From assembly GCA_030144725.1 (NCBI GenBank), contig JASKMD010000006.1, forward strand, positions 1,636,586-1,700,585: 64,000 nt of DNA. The letters run 5' to 3'. Below the pieces are notes generated by a model. It ran no database searches, was not told where the DNA came from, and saw only the letters and a program-made list of their open reading frames with translations. Below are positions 43,275 to 55,271 of the stretch, piece after piece. Numbering within the stretch: the first letter of the stretch is position 1; each line of letters opens with the position of its first letter. The position numbers were made by a program, and so were the translations under genes. This stretch comes from Haematococcus lacustris (taxonomy: Eukaryota > Chlorophyta > Chlorophyceae > Chlamydomonadales > Haematococcaceae).

Positions 43275-44764
43275 TGTGTGCCCCCCCATCTGAGCTGTCA
43301 TCAGCTTACAATTAGTGCATGTTTTGTCATGCCAACTCTACACGATAGCCCTCGTGGTCAGGCAATAATGTAGGTGGTAGGCGGCTCATGTGCCATGTGC
43401 ACTGGGTTTACTCCACACAGCCCAATAACACCGTCTGAGTCGGGCCACTATTGCCCACTAGTTTATTCCCGCTAGTGGCTGCTAGTGGCTACTACTGGTC
43501 CGGCTCAAATGGAGGCCCTAGTGAGGGACAAGGGGGCTGTAATGACAGTTGCATCCGAGCAGCGATGTGGGCCGTAACATGGGAGCAGGGGATGGCTGCT
43601 GCGGTGAAGCTTTGAGACAGCAGCAGGAGAAGCAGCTGGTGCCTCAGAGCAGAACCAGCTGCTTAGGAGCTAGGGAAATAGGGTAGGCGAGCACGTCGTT
43701 ACCTCTCCTTTGACCATGCCTCTGGCAAAGTTACTACATGAGGCACAGCACTGACACACTGGGTTACTGGCTTTAGCCTGGTTGCATCAGCACCTGCATT
43801 TGATCTGCTGGGGTTGGATTGACCTTGCTCGTGCTGAACTCATCCACTGTCACTGCCAAGCAGGGCCGCCCAGTTACGCTAGCTGCTGATGGTGGCTCTG
43901 CTAGTGGAGCCCAGCCTGTGGGCCAGGTCAGCTGCTTGCGGTCCAGCAGCCTCCGCAGCTGACCTGCTTTGTACCACTTAGGGCGTAGTATACCTTACTT
44001 ATTAACCAGAAGCTGACCTGCTTGGTTCTGTATTCAACCACTGGCCCCGCCTTGCCTTACTTCTTGTCTGGCTCCTGGCCGCTGTTGGGTCTCTCCATAA
44101 CCTTGCAGCAGGCCTGCAGAACAGTCTTGGCGCCCCACCCACCCCGTGTGCCAATGCCAGTGTAGCCTAAGATCACCACCGACTGCTCTCTCCCTACCAA
44201 CGCCCCTCAGGCACCTCCGCTAGCTGCTGCTTTCGTGGCAAAAGCCACACACACAATGGGACATGGCACCTAGCAGCTCAGGTGGGGCCGGATATAGAAG
44301 ATTATGACATGGACGCAGCAGCCGGCAACTCCCCTCCACCCTTCTGCATGATGTGCTACTCCCGGTGCCTTTCCTGCACGGCACACATCTTTGCCAACAT
44401 GGAAGTCAAACACTGCTACCTCACCACTACAGTCTAGGTTTGCAGCAACCCCATGTGGCCCAGCTTGCTGGTGCCGGCGACCACGCTTGCCCTTGCCCTC
44501 ACGAGGGAGGGGAAAGGAGGAGGAGAGGAAGGGAAGGAAGCAAGAGCGCGTACCCCTACATGCCTGCTGCAAAGCCGATGCCGCTGAAAGCGGGAGCGCG
44601 AAGCTAACGGGCCGCAAATGTAACCGTACCTCTCACTCTTTCTCCAGCTAACAACCCCGATTTGCCTGCTGATTCAGACACGTTCTGGGCCGCGCTTCAC
44701 TCAGTAGCACTAGCACAAGGACACGCAAAATGCGCCTACGAGAGATGGGCAGACCCCCACGTCA
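43275..44764. other. Intergenic
   Basis: Flank of the TnpB/Fanzor-like remnant and of the left retrotransposon. No gene, and no terminal repeats for the TnpB-like unit, could be identified. Confidence 0.4.
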
Positions 44765-44776
44765 TTTTTTTTTTTT
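44765..44776 (+). repeat. Poly(A) tail of left LINE (T12 on plus strand)
   Basis: Twelve T at the 3' end of the minus-strand element, next to unrelated sequence beginning at 44764. Confidence 0.75.
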
Positions 44777-45387
44777 CAGAGAGCGAGAATTACAGGCAAA
44801 CTAGAAAAAGAACCAAAGAGGAGGAAAACGAGGACGAACAAAGCAAAGAAGGCAGCGCCGTCTGAAGAGAAAAAAGAGGGAAAGCCAAACAAGACTGAAG
44901 CAACACAAACAAAGACCACGTCCAAAACGTTTAACACCCTCTCTCTCTAGGAAAAGACGCCCTGCACTCGCCCTACACACCCCCACACCCCCTCCCAACA
45001 CCACCCCCACTCCCAACACAGCTCCGCCCCCCCATGTCAAGAACCCTAACCTCAACCCTCCAGCGACTAGACCCTACAAACACCCTACGCCCCCTCCACA
45101 ACCCCTCTGAACACTACCCCCACGCCCGACCCAGCCCCAACCCCCAAGTAACTACCCCTAACCTCAACCTCCACACGAAGAGACCCAGAACGCTCACAAG
45201 GCCCTTGAAAACCCTGGTACCACCCCCAAACCAAAAGAAGCCCCCCCCCCTCCTATCCCCCCCTACTCAACCCACCCCAACCGACCCTGCCGCTCCTCAG
45301 ACCACAGACCCCGAACGGCACAGCCACGACCAACGGGCACACCCTCCTCCTAAAACCCCCTGGAGACAGGCCGGAGGCGAACCGCGT

Positions 45388-48300
45388 TCACGGCGGGCTA
45401 GCGTCCAAAGGCGGGGGAAGGGGAGCGGGGATGGGCCACTCTAGGGAGAGGCGCACGAACAACTCCGGGGCGAGGGGCGGACGCCGCTGCTGGCGAGAGA
45501 ACCACCCCCCTGAGGCGGCTGGCCACAGCTGGTCGAAAGACCCCTCTGCAAGCTGCGGGTCCCTCCCTTTGAACCAGGTGGAAGGGACCGTGCCCCCTAG
45601 GCCCACGCGAATGTCCCTCCCCACCCGGAACCAGTCTCTCTTGACGGCGGCGGACAGGGTGAGGATAACCTCTTGCGCCACTCTCCTAGCTATCGCCTCC
45701 GGCTGCAGGGCTGAGGCGGGGCCGATCGTGCGAATGCGCCACACTGTCCCAAGGTAGGCCACACGAAGGCGGCGCCACAACAGAGGATCGGGGGGGGTGA
45801 AGGAAAGTGCCTCGCCGCGGGTAGGGCGCCCGGTAAGGAGCAGGAGGGCATCACCGGAGGGGGGACGAGTGCCTGTAAGGCTGCCATACACGTCCAGCAC
45901 CCATTCCCACGCGGGGGCCACGCAGGGGCAGGTGAGGAAGGCATGAGAGAGGGTCTCCAGCTGCCCTGCCTGACAGAGCCGGCAAGCAAAGGAGCTGGGC
46001 CCCGCAGCCTCGCCAAGGACGTGGCCCCACATGGCCCCCACCATGAGGCTGCCGTGAAGGATCCGCCAAGCGACAACGACGTGCTCCCGGCGGAGAGTAG
46101 GGTCCAACAGCTCCTGCCACACCTCCAGGCAAGGCTGGCCGGACTGGTCTTGCCGACCAGGCGTGAGCGGGTCTCCCTCAACGTCTCGGTTGCGGGTGCG
46201 CCTGCCAGCCTGCCTCGGCTGGCGCTGAGCCTCAAGCTGGCGCTGAGCCTGCACCGCTGCCCTGTCGACTGGGGTGGGACGTTGTCGAGGGCTAGCCCTC
46301 CAGGCCTGCCAGCGAGGGGGGGGGGAGCCAAGCCTCTCCTGGACGTGCCAACTACCCACATCCCTACCCTCTAGCTCCCTGTCCCTCTGAGCCTGCCTCT
46401 CAGCCGCGTGGGCAGCAGACTCCTGCCACCGCAGCTCTAGGACCCTAAGGCCATCCCCACCCACAGCTCTCTCTGACGCAGCCCCCGCTACCTGTAAGGG
46501 CCGTGGGCCCCAAAGCAGCGGCCAGAGGCCTCCACGAGGGGGGTAGCGAGGGTCTGAGCTAGCCTGTTTGAGCTGGAGGAGGCGAGCTCGTGCGCGCTTG
46601 ACGGAGAACTGCAGGATGGACGTGGTGCCCAAGCCCCAAACCTGAGGGTCTAGTTGCACTTGGTCCCAGGGCCCGAGCAACCACTCCTCCTTCGGCCACC
46701 TACTGTGAGGGGTCCCCTCCACCTCCCTCCACCCCCCCTCCTCCCCCACCACGCCCCTCCCCCGCTCCTGTCCTCGCCCATTGCCCCACACCCTACCACG
46801 ACCCTGCTCTTGGTCCTGAGGAGCTAAAGGGTCAGCTCCCGCTTGCGCGAAAGGGAGAGGGCGCAGATGCCTGGCCCGCTCTGCCACGGTCAGTCGGTAG
46901 CTGGGCTTGTCGAGCAGAACCACTGCTGCAGGCACCCAGCAAGCCCCAGGCTCGGGCTGAACGGCACCTAGCGGGCCCTCACCCTCTACAAAGGGTTCGA
47001 GCCTGCCCGAGGGGGCCACCCAGTGGGTGGGCTGCTGGGAAGGGGAGCGCCTCACAAGGAAGCCTCTGCTCGCTCTCACGCATTCCCACTCCGATGGGGG
47101 AGGCTGATGGGTGTCCACCACCCGTTGCCAGGCCTCTGGTAGGGTGGCCCTCACATAGTCCGCCTCCCACCTCACGGCGGCTTGGTGGGCTGCCGAGCTG
47201 AACGCAGAGCTGTGCCGGTGGAGGGCTTCCCACACATGCCGAATGTGGGTCCACCGTTTGGCCTCCGCTGCCAGGGGGTCCCTACCCAGCACCGCCCCTG
47301 GCTGAAGACGGACTTGCGCGTTAAACCACAAGGGCTCTGCCATCACCGAGTGAAACTGTTGCGCAGCTGGATCTACTATGCGGTGCGGGAAGACCTCTGC
47401 CATGGCCGCAATGTGGGCCTGAAGACGAGGGCTGGTGGCGGTGGAGGGGCTGGGGCTGGTGGAGGGCTTGGTGATAACCCAGGTGCTGAGGCTGTGAAGC
47501 GGGTCGGCTAGCAGGCTGTGCACCAAGGGCTGCCAGGGCCGCACCCGGGGAGACCACAACTGGGCTAACATCTTGGCCAGCATGGCGGTGCTCGTGACTG
47601 CAAGGTCTGGGTAGCCTAGCCCTCCCTCCCTCCGGGGCATGGCGCAGATGTCCTCCCGCGGGTACAGGCGACTCATGTTGGGGCTGCGCTCTTGGGGAAG
47701 GTCAGACATAGCTACGAAGCGCTTGACAGCCTTGGCCATAGCCTTCCCATGAGCAGCTGAGGGCTTGATGAAGGCCATTTGGTAGATAGGCTTGGAGGCT
47801 AAGCACTGCTGGGCCACTTGTACCCGGCCCAACAGGTTGAGGCCTTGGGGAGTCCAAGAGAGGGACGCTGCCGTCATGGCTGCTGCAGAGCCCCCGAACG
47901 CTGCCTCACTGGAGACTCCGTCACAGACAGCCCCAAGCGGCACGCCCAAATGCCGCACCGGCACCCCTTCCCGCGTGGCTGGGATGCCGGTGCTGGGCCC
48001 TCGGCTCTCACTCAGAGGCTTAGGCCCACGAGCCTGCTGCTGCCTCTCCCGCCTGCCATGCTCCCCCCCTCCTCGAGGCTCCCCCCCCCCTGCCCCCAGC
48101 TCAAGCCTCCCATCCGCCTCCCCGGGCCCCTGCTCGTGAGCTCCCGCCCCCCCCCCCCGCCCAACCCTGCTGTCCTTGCTGCACCTCCTGCTGGGCGCAC
48201 GGTAGGGCTTGACTTTTGCCCATGCTCAGGGCAGGGCCCCCAGCGGCGCGAAACACCTCCAGAGCCTCCACCACCACCGCCCCGTCCTTGACCCTGTCTA

Positions 48301-51300
48301 GCACAGTAATGGTGATGTCGTCGGCGTACTCCTTAGAGGGCAGGGTGGGTTGTAGGGTGGCCATGTGCGAGGCCAGGGGGCTGAAAGGGATGGAGGGAGT
48401 GTTGAGCCGGCCTGCCAGCTGCAGCGAGCTAAGGTAGCTGACGAGCGGTTGGAGCACGATGCACCAATACAAAGGCGAGGCCCCACTGCCTTGCAGAAGC
48501 CCTGACTCCAGGGGGAAGCTGTTAGTGAGGTGGCCGTTCACCAAAACTTGGCTGGTAGCCCCCCGGTGCAGGATCTGCGCCCACCGCACGTGGCCATCCT
48601 GACGGAAACCCATGGCCTCCATCGTAGCTTGTAGCAGGTCCCAGGAGACATTGTCATAGGCCCCCGCTAGGTCCAAAAGGAGAAGCCAGGCTGGGCTGCC
48701 CCGCTGTCTGAGGTACTCCAGCAGGCTGAGGTGAAATTGCAAGAAGAAGAAGAAGAAAGAAGAAAGAAGAAAGAAGAAAACTACTCCGGTAAAAACCGGC
48801 GTGCATTAAGGGAGGAGCTTCCGCCTGTGGCGCGGCCTGCTCCCACCTCCAAACGTTGGACACAGGCTGGACATGTCCCCACCAAGCTGCCCTAGCTGTA
48901 GCCACAGACCACAGCTAGCACCCAAGGCAAACAAAGAGGCATGAGAGGAGCAAAAGACCAGTGCACTCGGCAGCTGGACCTATCTCTTCTCCTCGTTGAC
49001 GAGAGCAATTCCAGCCTTGTCCGCCGGATGTCGCGCTAAAAGCTGAAGTTCAGGCTCCAAAAGTCCAAACTTCAGCTGTCAGCCAACGTCCCGCGTTTAG
49101 GTAGCTCTGCTCCCTCCTTGACGACGCCAGCAACTCCACAACAGCTCGATGACCCGCAGCGGTCGTGTGCGGCACCCGGACCTCATTTGTATTCCGCTGG
49201 ACAAAGCGGTGCCCGTTCAAGCCTGGGAAGGCTGTCCCGTTGCATCCCAATTTATATACCGCTGGGTGCGGTGGTGAGGTAGCTTAGCCAATCCGTGCGA
49301 CCGAAGTCAACGCGGATTGTTACCAGGGCCACCGCGTGGAGGTGCCTCACCGCCAGCCCCGTGAAATTGCACATTGTCGCCGATGTCCCGCCCTAGGATG
49401 AAGGCTGATTGGGAAGGGGACACTAGGAGGTCAAGAGGCCGCTGCAACCGGTCCTCCAGCGCCCGGGCCACCAACCGCACATCGCAATTGAGCAAGGTAA
49501 TGGGCCGATAGCCAGTCACTTGGTCCCTTGGCTTGCCGGCTTTGGGAACTAGGGTGACCAGGCCAGTGAGGAACTCTGCTAGGGGGGCTGGGCTGGACGT
49601 GTCCGCCAAGGCCTCACGGAGCATGGCCATAAGCGGGGGGCGGAGCAGGGGCCACAGCCGGTCGTACACCTCCATAGGCAAACCATCCTTCCCTGGGGCT
49701 TTGCTGTGGGCGCAGCCCTGGAGGGCGCGGCCTAGCTCCTCTTCTGACAGCATGGGGTCCCCCCCCGGCCCCTCGCTGCTGTCGGCTTGGGTGGGAGTGA
49801 GGCGGGAGGTGAGGCTGGCTAGGAGGGTGGCTCGAGCGGCAGGGACAACTGGTTTGGCCGCATAGACCCCGAGAGGAGAGGCAGCGGAGAAGTGCGATTG
49901 GAAGGCATGACAGGCAGCTTGGACGCCGTGGGTGGTGGTAAGGTCAGCCACTTGGTCCGGCAGGTCAGGGAGGTGAAGGGAAGTGATCAGAGTTGGGGTG
50001 TGTGCTGACTGGTGGCGGTGGTAAGAATAAAAGGAAGAGGAGTCACCGTAGACCTGGTCCAAGACAGCGCTGGCTTGCATGGAACGTTGCGCTGCCTCAG
50101 CCCGGTCTGTGACCCCCACGAGCGCCGTGGCCTCGCCCACCACAACGGCTGCCTGAAGCGCTGCCTCCCTGAGCTGCTCTACCTCCAACAACTGTTGCAC
50201 CAAGTGGGTCCGGGCTGCATGGGCTGCTCTCTCCCTGGCTTGCTGGAGGGCTCGCTGGGCACGGCGACGGTCTCGGATGCACCGCTGGGCGTGAAGAGCT
50301 AGCCCCTGCTTGATATGTGCCCACCGTGCTCTGTGCAAGTCTCTCGGCAGGGGGCTTGGGAGGTTGGACATCTGGGCTGCATGGCTAGCTGCCTCTCTTA
50401 GCAGAAAGCTTTGTAGGCGGTCCATCATGTCCGGGTCGTCAAGGTAAGCAGGGTGCAGCTGCCAGGGGGCTGGGGCGGTGAGGGGGAGGTTAGGGGGGCA
50501 CACAGCCAGGGAGACGGCAGCGTGATCTGTGTGCACTGGCTTAAGGCCCAGGATGGAGCTGTCCAGCTGCCACTCCACTAGCTCGGCCGGAATGTACCAA
50601 CGGTCAAGCCGTCCCCCCGTTTGCCAAGGGGTGCTGAAGTGGGTGAAGTCGCGGGTACCAGGACGTAGGTGGCGCCAGGCATCGACTAGGCCCCGCTCTG
50701 TAACCAGCTCCTGCAGCTGCTGGGCCCCTTGGCCCCTGCTGCCCAACCAACCCACAGGGTGAGCGGTGTTCCCCCCCCGGGGTGTGCCCACCTTGTCCTC
50801 AGGGGAAAGAATACAGTTGAAATCACCGCCCATGATGACAAGCCTCCGTTCAGAAGCAAGGGGAAGGCAAGCCGGGAGGCAGGAGCTGAAGAAAGAGGCG
50901 CGTTGTGACGCTTGGGCTGGGGCATAAACGCACACGAGCGAGGCTGGCCTGCCTGCCAACTCCGCGTCCACCCTCAGAACCCGCCCCTGGGCCCCGGCCA
51001 CTTGGAGATGCACCTGGCTGCAACCAACCAGGATGGTAGAGGGCTTAAAGAGGGCTAGGCAACCCTGGGAGTGGCCGGTACCTGGGGTGTAGAACCAAAG
51101 CCCCCTCCAGCAAGGCTTGGCCCCCGTGGCCGACTCTGCCCACTGCCACACACACTCTGCCCGGTGGCACTCTTGCAGGAAAAACACCTGGGCGGGGCTG
51201 TCCGCTGCCCAGTCCAGGATGGCTTGAAACTTGTGGGGGTGAGTCAGGCCTTGGACGTTCAGAGTGACTGCCTCAAAGAAGGCGGCCACCCCTGGGCGCT

Positions 51301-51304
51301 GCAT
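45388..51304 (-). pseudogene. LINE ORF2 (APE endonuclease, reverse transcriptase), disrupted
   Basis: Starts at 51304, two bases after the ORF1 stop. The endonuclease motifs look complete: LNVQGL, FLQECH, MGGDFNCIL, RLDRWY, HTDHAAV. RT follows (KAPGKDGLPMEVYD, YRPITLLNCD) until the frame is cut at 49361 by a 619-bp insert. It resumes at 48741 with motif A (LLLDLAGAYDNVSWD), motif B-like GLLQGSGASPLYW and motif C (YADD). Near 48150-47965 runs of C/G shift the frame at least once, and the C-terminal part continues as a long open frame 47964-45388, with a Cys/His cluster near CRLCQAG, SHAFLTCPC. Such clusters are typical of the C-terminus of plant L1-type ORF2. Confidence 0.88.
48742..49360. mobile_element. 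619-bp insertion with 11-bp target-site duplication inside LINE ORF2
   Basis: GTGAAATTGCA stands at both 48731-48741 and 49361-49371, and once at the corresponding uninterrupted site in the right LINE copy (about 60035-60045). The insert begins on the plus strand with an (AAG)n/(GAAAGAA)n run (48742-48780) and otherwise is single-copy here. A variable-length duplication plus a simple-repeat end fits a short retroposon or truncated LINE-mobilised sequence. A TATATA box and a B-box-like GTTCAAGCC (about 49217) are present but no clear A box, so I do not call it a SINE. Confidence 0.85.
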
Positions 51305-51306
51305 GG

Positions 51307-53997
51307 TTAGTCTTGGTTTGCCCCCGCGCGGGCTACGCGTGCTGGATCAAAGAGGCGTTGCCATGTGGGGTTGTGGCTGTCACCCGGGACGGTGGCTGGG
51401 GGGCTGAGGGTAGGGGAAGGGAGGGGGGTGCATGTGGTGGGGGGAGGGTGAGAGGTGGGGCCCACTGGGCGAGCCAAGCCCCGGGGAGTGGAAGCACCGC
51501 TGTTGGGAAGGGACTGCCACTCGCTGTCGTCTCCATCCTCGCTGCTCACGAGGGACTCCAAATCAGAGAGAACTCCAAATCTGGTCCCTAGAGGGGCATA
51601 GGGGCCAGGGTGCTCAGGGGGGGGGGTAGGCAGGGGGCAACCTGAGGGGGAGGGGGCTTGCCTGGGGTAAGGAGGGGGCGGGGTGGGGGTGGACTCCCGG
51701 GGCAAGGAAGCTTGGAGTGGAGGTTTGGAGGTAGTGGTTGGGGGGAGGTGAGGTGAGGGGAGAGAGAAAAGGAGGTGGGAGGGACGCCAGGCAGGCTTGA
51801 GCCCCCTTGAGCTCCCTTGAGCCTCAACCCTTGGACCGCTGCCCTGCCTACCCAGCAGAGCAGGCTCAGCCCTAGTCCCCGCCCTAGGCCCCGGCGGTAA
51901 GCCCACACGCAAACGTTTGGACGGGGAGTCGGTGACACTGTGAGCGGCAAGGTCCCCCGCCTCTGTAGCACTCCCAGGAGGGGCTGACCTGCTGACAAGG
52001 CCAAGATCTCCATTGAGGTGCAGGGTACCCGGGCGAGATCGTTTGGGCTGACGACCGACATGTTGGGAGGGTGGAGACGAGGGTGGATGGGAGGGAGGGG
52101 CCGGGGCGACAGGACCTGTCAGCTGCTGCTGGCACTGAGCTCCTTGTGGATAGGGAAGAGGAGAGGTGCTCTGGGTGGGGAGGGGCCTGGAGTGCCTGAG
52201 GGGGTAATGGGTGGCCGGAACCGCTTGAGAGAACTGGCTTTGGGAGTGACCAGCAACCTCTGGTCCCACCAAGTAGGAGGCTGGAGATGAGCGTGGTGAT
52301 GTGGGGGCGATGGGCGGGTTAAGGGGGGGTGGCACCACCTGGCCTACCTGCCGTGGCGGGGAGCTCAACGGCTGTGCTAGGTCCTCATCCCCAGCCTTGG
52401 TGCCTCCCGAAGCAGCGCTAAGCAGAGAGTGTGTAGGGGGTGTGTGGGGTGGGCGAGAGATGCCCGCTACACCGCCACGGCCAGGGGGGGGTGAGAGAGC
52501 ATGGCCCTGCCTGAGGGCAACCCCACCCTTAACCTGGGCCCCACCCTTCTCACTCGCCTTGGCTGAGGGCAAGGGGCCCCAGGAGGGGTCAAAGCGGGGA
52601 GGTCGTGACCTAGGGTGAGCGATGGCATCGGGTGAGTTGGGAGAGGGGGTAGAGGCGGCCTGGCTTGCCAGCTGGTGCTGGCTGTGGGACCCCTGAGCAT
52701 GACCTGCCCCCTCCGCCCCAGCCGGGCCACCCCCCGCTGTGGTGCGCTGGGGGGGGGTGGCAGCAGGTGGGTGTGGAGGGGGGGCTGGGGCGGCCTGGCC
52801 TGCCAGCTGCTGCTGGCTGTGGGATCCCTGAGCATGACCTGCCCCCTCCGCCCCAGCCGGGCCACCCCCCGCTGTGGTGCGCTGGGGGGGGGTGGCAGCA
52901 GGTGGGTGTGGAGGGGGGGCTGGGGCGGCCTGGCCTGCCAGCTGCTGCTGGCTGTGGGATCCCTGAGCATGACCTGCCCCCTCCGCCCCAGCCGGGCCAC
53001 CCCCCGCTGTGGTGCGCTGGGGGGGGGGGGCAGCAGGTGGGTGTGGAGGGGGGGCTGGGGCGGCCTGGCCTGCCAGCTGCTGCTGGCTGTGGGATCCCTG
53101 AGCATGACCTGCCCCCTCCGCCCCAGCCGGGCCACCCCCCGCTGTGGTGCGCTGGGAAAGAGAAGCAGTGGGTGGGTGAGGAGGAGCGTGGGAAAGGGTA
53201 ACCCTGCTTCTAGCTGTGGGGCCCGGGTGGCGGAGGGTACCGTCCTCTCCCCAGACCTGGATCCACCCCCTCCTCCCCCTGGGGTTGGAGAGGTCTCTGG
53301 GGAGGGCTGAGAGGGAGCTGTCGCCGGTGGGAGGGAAGACTAGGGCCTCTACCAAGTCCCCACACCCTATGAGGGACCCTGCCAAAGGGCTGGATTTGGG
53401 GTGTGCCCCTAGCCTCTCGCTGAAAACTAGAACTGAGTCTGGCAGGAGGCCCTCTGGCAAACCGTCCCCACTGACCTCACTGACAGAGTACCCAGCTGCG
53501 GCCAAGAGGGCTGCTGTGAGCCCTTGCTTAGCTCCCTCCGGGTAGTGAAGGTGGAGGACCAGCTTGATGGAACCTGGAGGGGGGCCGCTGGGTAGGGGCA
53601 CCATAGGCACTCTGAAAGCCTGACCCAGAAAAGCAACCTGCATAAAAGGCTGGGCCAGGAGGTGACCATGCAGGTGCCTCCCCTGCATGGAAGAGTGGTC
53701 ATGGAAGAGGTGGAGGGCATGCGAGGGGTGATGAGGCGGCTGGGACGCTGCCAGGGAGGCTACAGCCTGACCATGCTGAGCTGCGTACTCTTGCAGAGCT
53801 AGCGCGCATGCCTCCACAAAACCAGCTACTGAGGCCGGTAGCAGCTGATGTTGCTGCACCAGGCGCATAGCTGTGGCTCCCACTTGCATGGCCCAAACAA
53901 CGGCAGGGCTAAAGAACTCCCTGGTAGGCTGACGCTGCAGAAGGGAGCCTTGGGAGCTGGCTACCCGGGCCAGAGCTGATGACATCCGGGAATGCAT
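51307..53997 (-). CDS. LINE ORF1 protein, left copy (unclassified, Pro-rich, 45-residue repeats)
   Basis: An intact frame of 896 residues from the chosen ATG at 53997. It stays open upstream through the leader repeats to 54915, so the start is uncertain. Residues about 1-230 are non-repetitive (FFSPAVVWAMQVGATAMRLV, VFSERLGAHP). Then come four tandem 45-residue units (RTTAGGGPAGAEGAGHAQGS) encoded at about 52650-53160, then a long Pro/Ser-rich tail. No CCHC knuckle or RRM was visible. By position it should be the RNA-binding ORF1 partner of ORF2. Its stop is followed after two bases by the ORF2 ATG (TAACCATG). Confidence 0.75.
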   Translation of the reverse strand: MHSRMSSALARVASSQGSLLQRQPTREFFSPAVVWAMQVGATAMRLVQQHQLLPASVAGFVEACALALQEYAAQHGQAVASLAASQPPHHPSHALHLFHDHSSMQGRHLHGHLLAQPFMQVAFLGQAFRVPMVPLPSGPPPGSIKLVLHLHYPEGAKQGLTAALLAAAGYSVSEVSGDGLPEGLLPDSVLVFSERLGAHPKSSPLAGSLIGCGDLVEALVFPPTGDSSLSALPRDLSNPRGRRGWIQVWGEDGTLRHPGPTARSRVTLSHAPPHPPTASLSQRTTAGGGPAGAEGAGHAQGSHSQQQLAGQAAPAPPPHPPAAPPPQRTTAGGGPAGAEGAGHAQGSHSQQQLAGQAAPAPPPHPPAATPPQRTTAGGGPAGAEGAGHAQGSHSQQQLAGQAAPAPPPHPPAATPPQRTTAGGGPAGAEGAGHAQGSHSQHQLASQAASTPSPNSPDAIAHPRSRPPRFDPSWGPLPSAKASEKGGAQVKGGVALRQGHALSPPPGRGGVAGISRPPHTPPTHSLLSAASGGTKAGDEDLAQPLSSPPRQVGQVVPPPLNPPIAPTSPRSSPASYLVGPEVAGHSQSQFSQAVPATHYPLRHSRPLPTQSTSPLPYPQGAQCQQQLTGPVAPAPPSHPPSSPPSQHVGRQPKRSRPGTLHLNGDLGLVSRSAPPGSATEAGDLAAHSVTDSPSKRLRVGLPPGPRAGTRAEPALLGRQGSGPRVEAQGSSRGLKPAWRPSHLLFSLPSPHLPPTTTSKPPLQASLPRESTPTPPPPYPRQAPSPSGCPLPTPPPEHPGPYAPLGTRFGVLSDLESLVSSEDGDDSEWQSLPNSGASTPRGLARPVGPTSHPPPTTCTPLPSPTLSPPATVPGDSHNPTWQRLFDPARVARAGANQD
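52650..53160 (-). repeat. 135-bp tandem repeat in ORF1, four copies (left)
   Basis: Four near-identical 135-bp units differing mainly in a G/C homopolymer, with lengths that keep the frame open in this copy. Confidence 0.9.
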
Positions 53998-54419
53998 GGA
54001 GGTCCGCAGCAGAGGCCTGGCACAAAGCAAGATGGGAGGGTCAGCAGGGCACCAGCAAAGGAGGTGCCACACTGGTGAGCCACTTAGCTCAGCAGTCCCC
54101 CATTGACCCGGGGGCTGGGCTGGAAGGATAAGGTTGCCGGCTTGCACAGAGTGCAGCACACAAGGCGGGGTTTCTTCCCGTAGTCTACTCCTTGTCGGTG
54201 GAGACTCCACTGCTGCTGCTGCTGCTGATGCTGCTGTTGCTGCTGCTGCTGCTGTTGCGACTGCGCTGCTGTTCTGCGATGGAGAGCTAGGCCAAACTGC
54301 TGCTGCCCAAACTGCTACGCGAACGTGCTTCTGGGCTGCTGAGGGACGATGCTGTGCTGGCTGCTGGGCTGCGAGGAGATTTACCACCTCACCGCTTGCG
54401 AGCTTGCGGGCTTGCACGC

Positions 54420-54840
54420 TTGCACGCTCCGGGCTGGTACTACTGCGGGCTGTCGCTACTGCGGGCTGGCAATACTGCGGGCTGGCGCCACTTCGGGCTA
54501 CTGCAGGCTGGGTACTGCGGGCTGGATACTGCGGGCTGGATACTGCGGGCTGGATACTGCGGGCTACTGCAGGCTGGATACTGCGGGCTGGATACTGCGG
54601 GCTGGATACTGCGGGCTGGATGAACGCTGCCGGACGACAGTATCCAGCCCGCAGTATCCAGCCTGCAGTAGCCCGAAGTGGCGCCAGCCCGCAGTATTGC
54701 CAGCCCGCAGTATCCAGCCCGCAGTAGTACCAGCCCGCAGTATCCAGCCCGCAGTACCCAGCCTGCAGTAGCCCGAAGTGGCGCCAGCCCGCAGTATTGC
54801 CAGCCCGCAGTAGCGACAGCCCGCAGTAGTACCAGCCCGG
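54420..54840. repeat. 14-bp leader repeats (TACTGCGGGCTGGA)n, inverted at the palindrome centre
   Basis: The LINE 5' leader consists of 14-bp monomers and variants, reading one way up to about 54620 and the other way from about 54644. The two arms match for the outer monomers but differ in number and order next to the centre. Confidence 0.88.
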
Positions 54841-55271
54841 AGCGTGCAAGCGTGCAAGCCCGCAAGCTCGCAAGCGGTGAGGTGGTAAATCTCCTCGCAG
54901 CCCAGCAGCCAGCACAGCATCGTCCCTCAGCAGCCCAGAAGCACGTTCGCGTAGCAGTTTGGGCAGCAGCAGTTTGGCCTAGCTCTCCATCGCAGAACAG
55001 CAGCGCAGTCGCAACAGCAGCAGCAGCAGCAACAGCAGCATCAGCAGCAGCAGCAGCAGTGGAGTCTCCACCGACAAGGAGTAGACTACGGGAAGAAACC
55101 CCGCCTTGTGTGCTGCACTCTGTGCAAGCCGGCAACCTTATCCTTCCAGCCCAGCCCCCGGGTCAATGGGGGACTGCTGAGCTAAGTGGCTCACCAGTGT
55201 GGCACCTCCTTTGCTGGTGCCCTGCTGACCCTCCCATCTTGCTTTGTGCCAGGCCTCTGCTGCGGACCTCC

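Larger units (their letters stand above)
44765..54620 (-). mobile_element. Non-LTR retrotransposon (LINE), left copy, near full length
   Basis: Runs 5' to 3' from about 54620 down to a 12-bp A tail (T12 on the plus strand, 44765-44776). Order: a 14-bp repeated leader, ORF1, ORF2 with APE endonuclease, reverse transcriptase and a C-terminal Cys/His region, then an A/C-biased 3' UTR at 44777-45387. One 619-bp insertion and frame breaks in ORF2 make it defective. The 3' half is present only in this copy. An APE-type LINE of an L1-like or Zepp-like group is likely; the clade needs a phylogeny. Confidence 0.88.

Noticed and set aside
52467..53310. Long antisense frames in the LINE ORF1 repeat array
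   Set aside because: The 135-bp unit is a multiple of three and GC-rich, so it stays open in several frames. Only the frame continuous with the unique parts of ORF1 is supported.
54420..54840. Palindrome as a pure sequencing fold-back artefact
   Set aside because: The arms differ by an insert with target duplication, a repeat unit, substitutions and outer breakpoints. Long-read confirmation would still be prudent.
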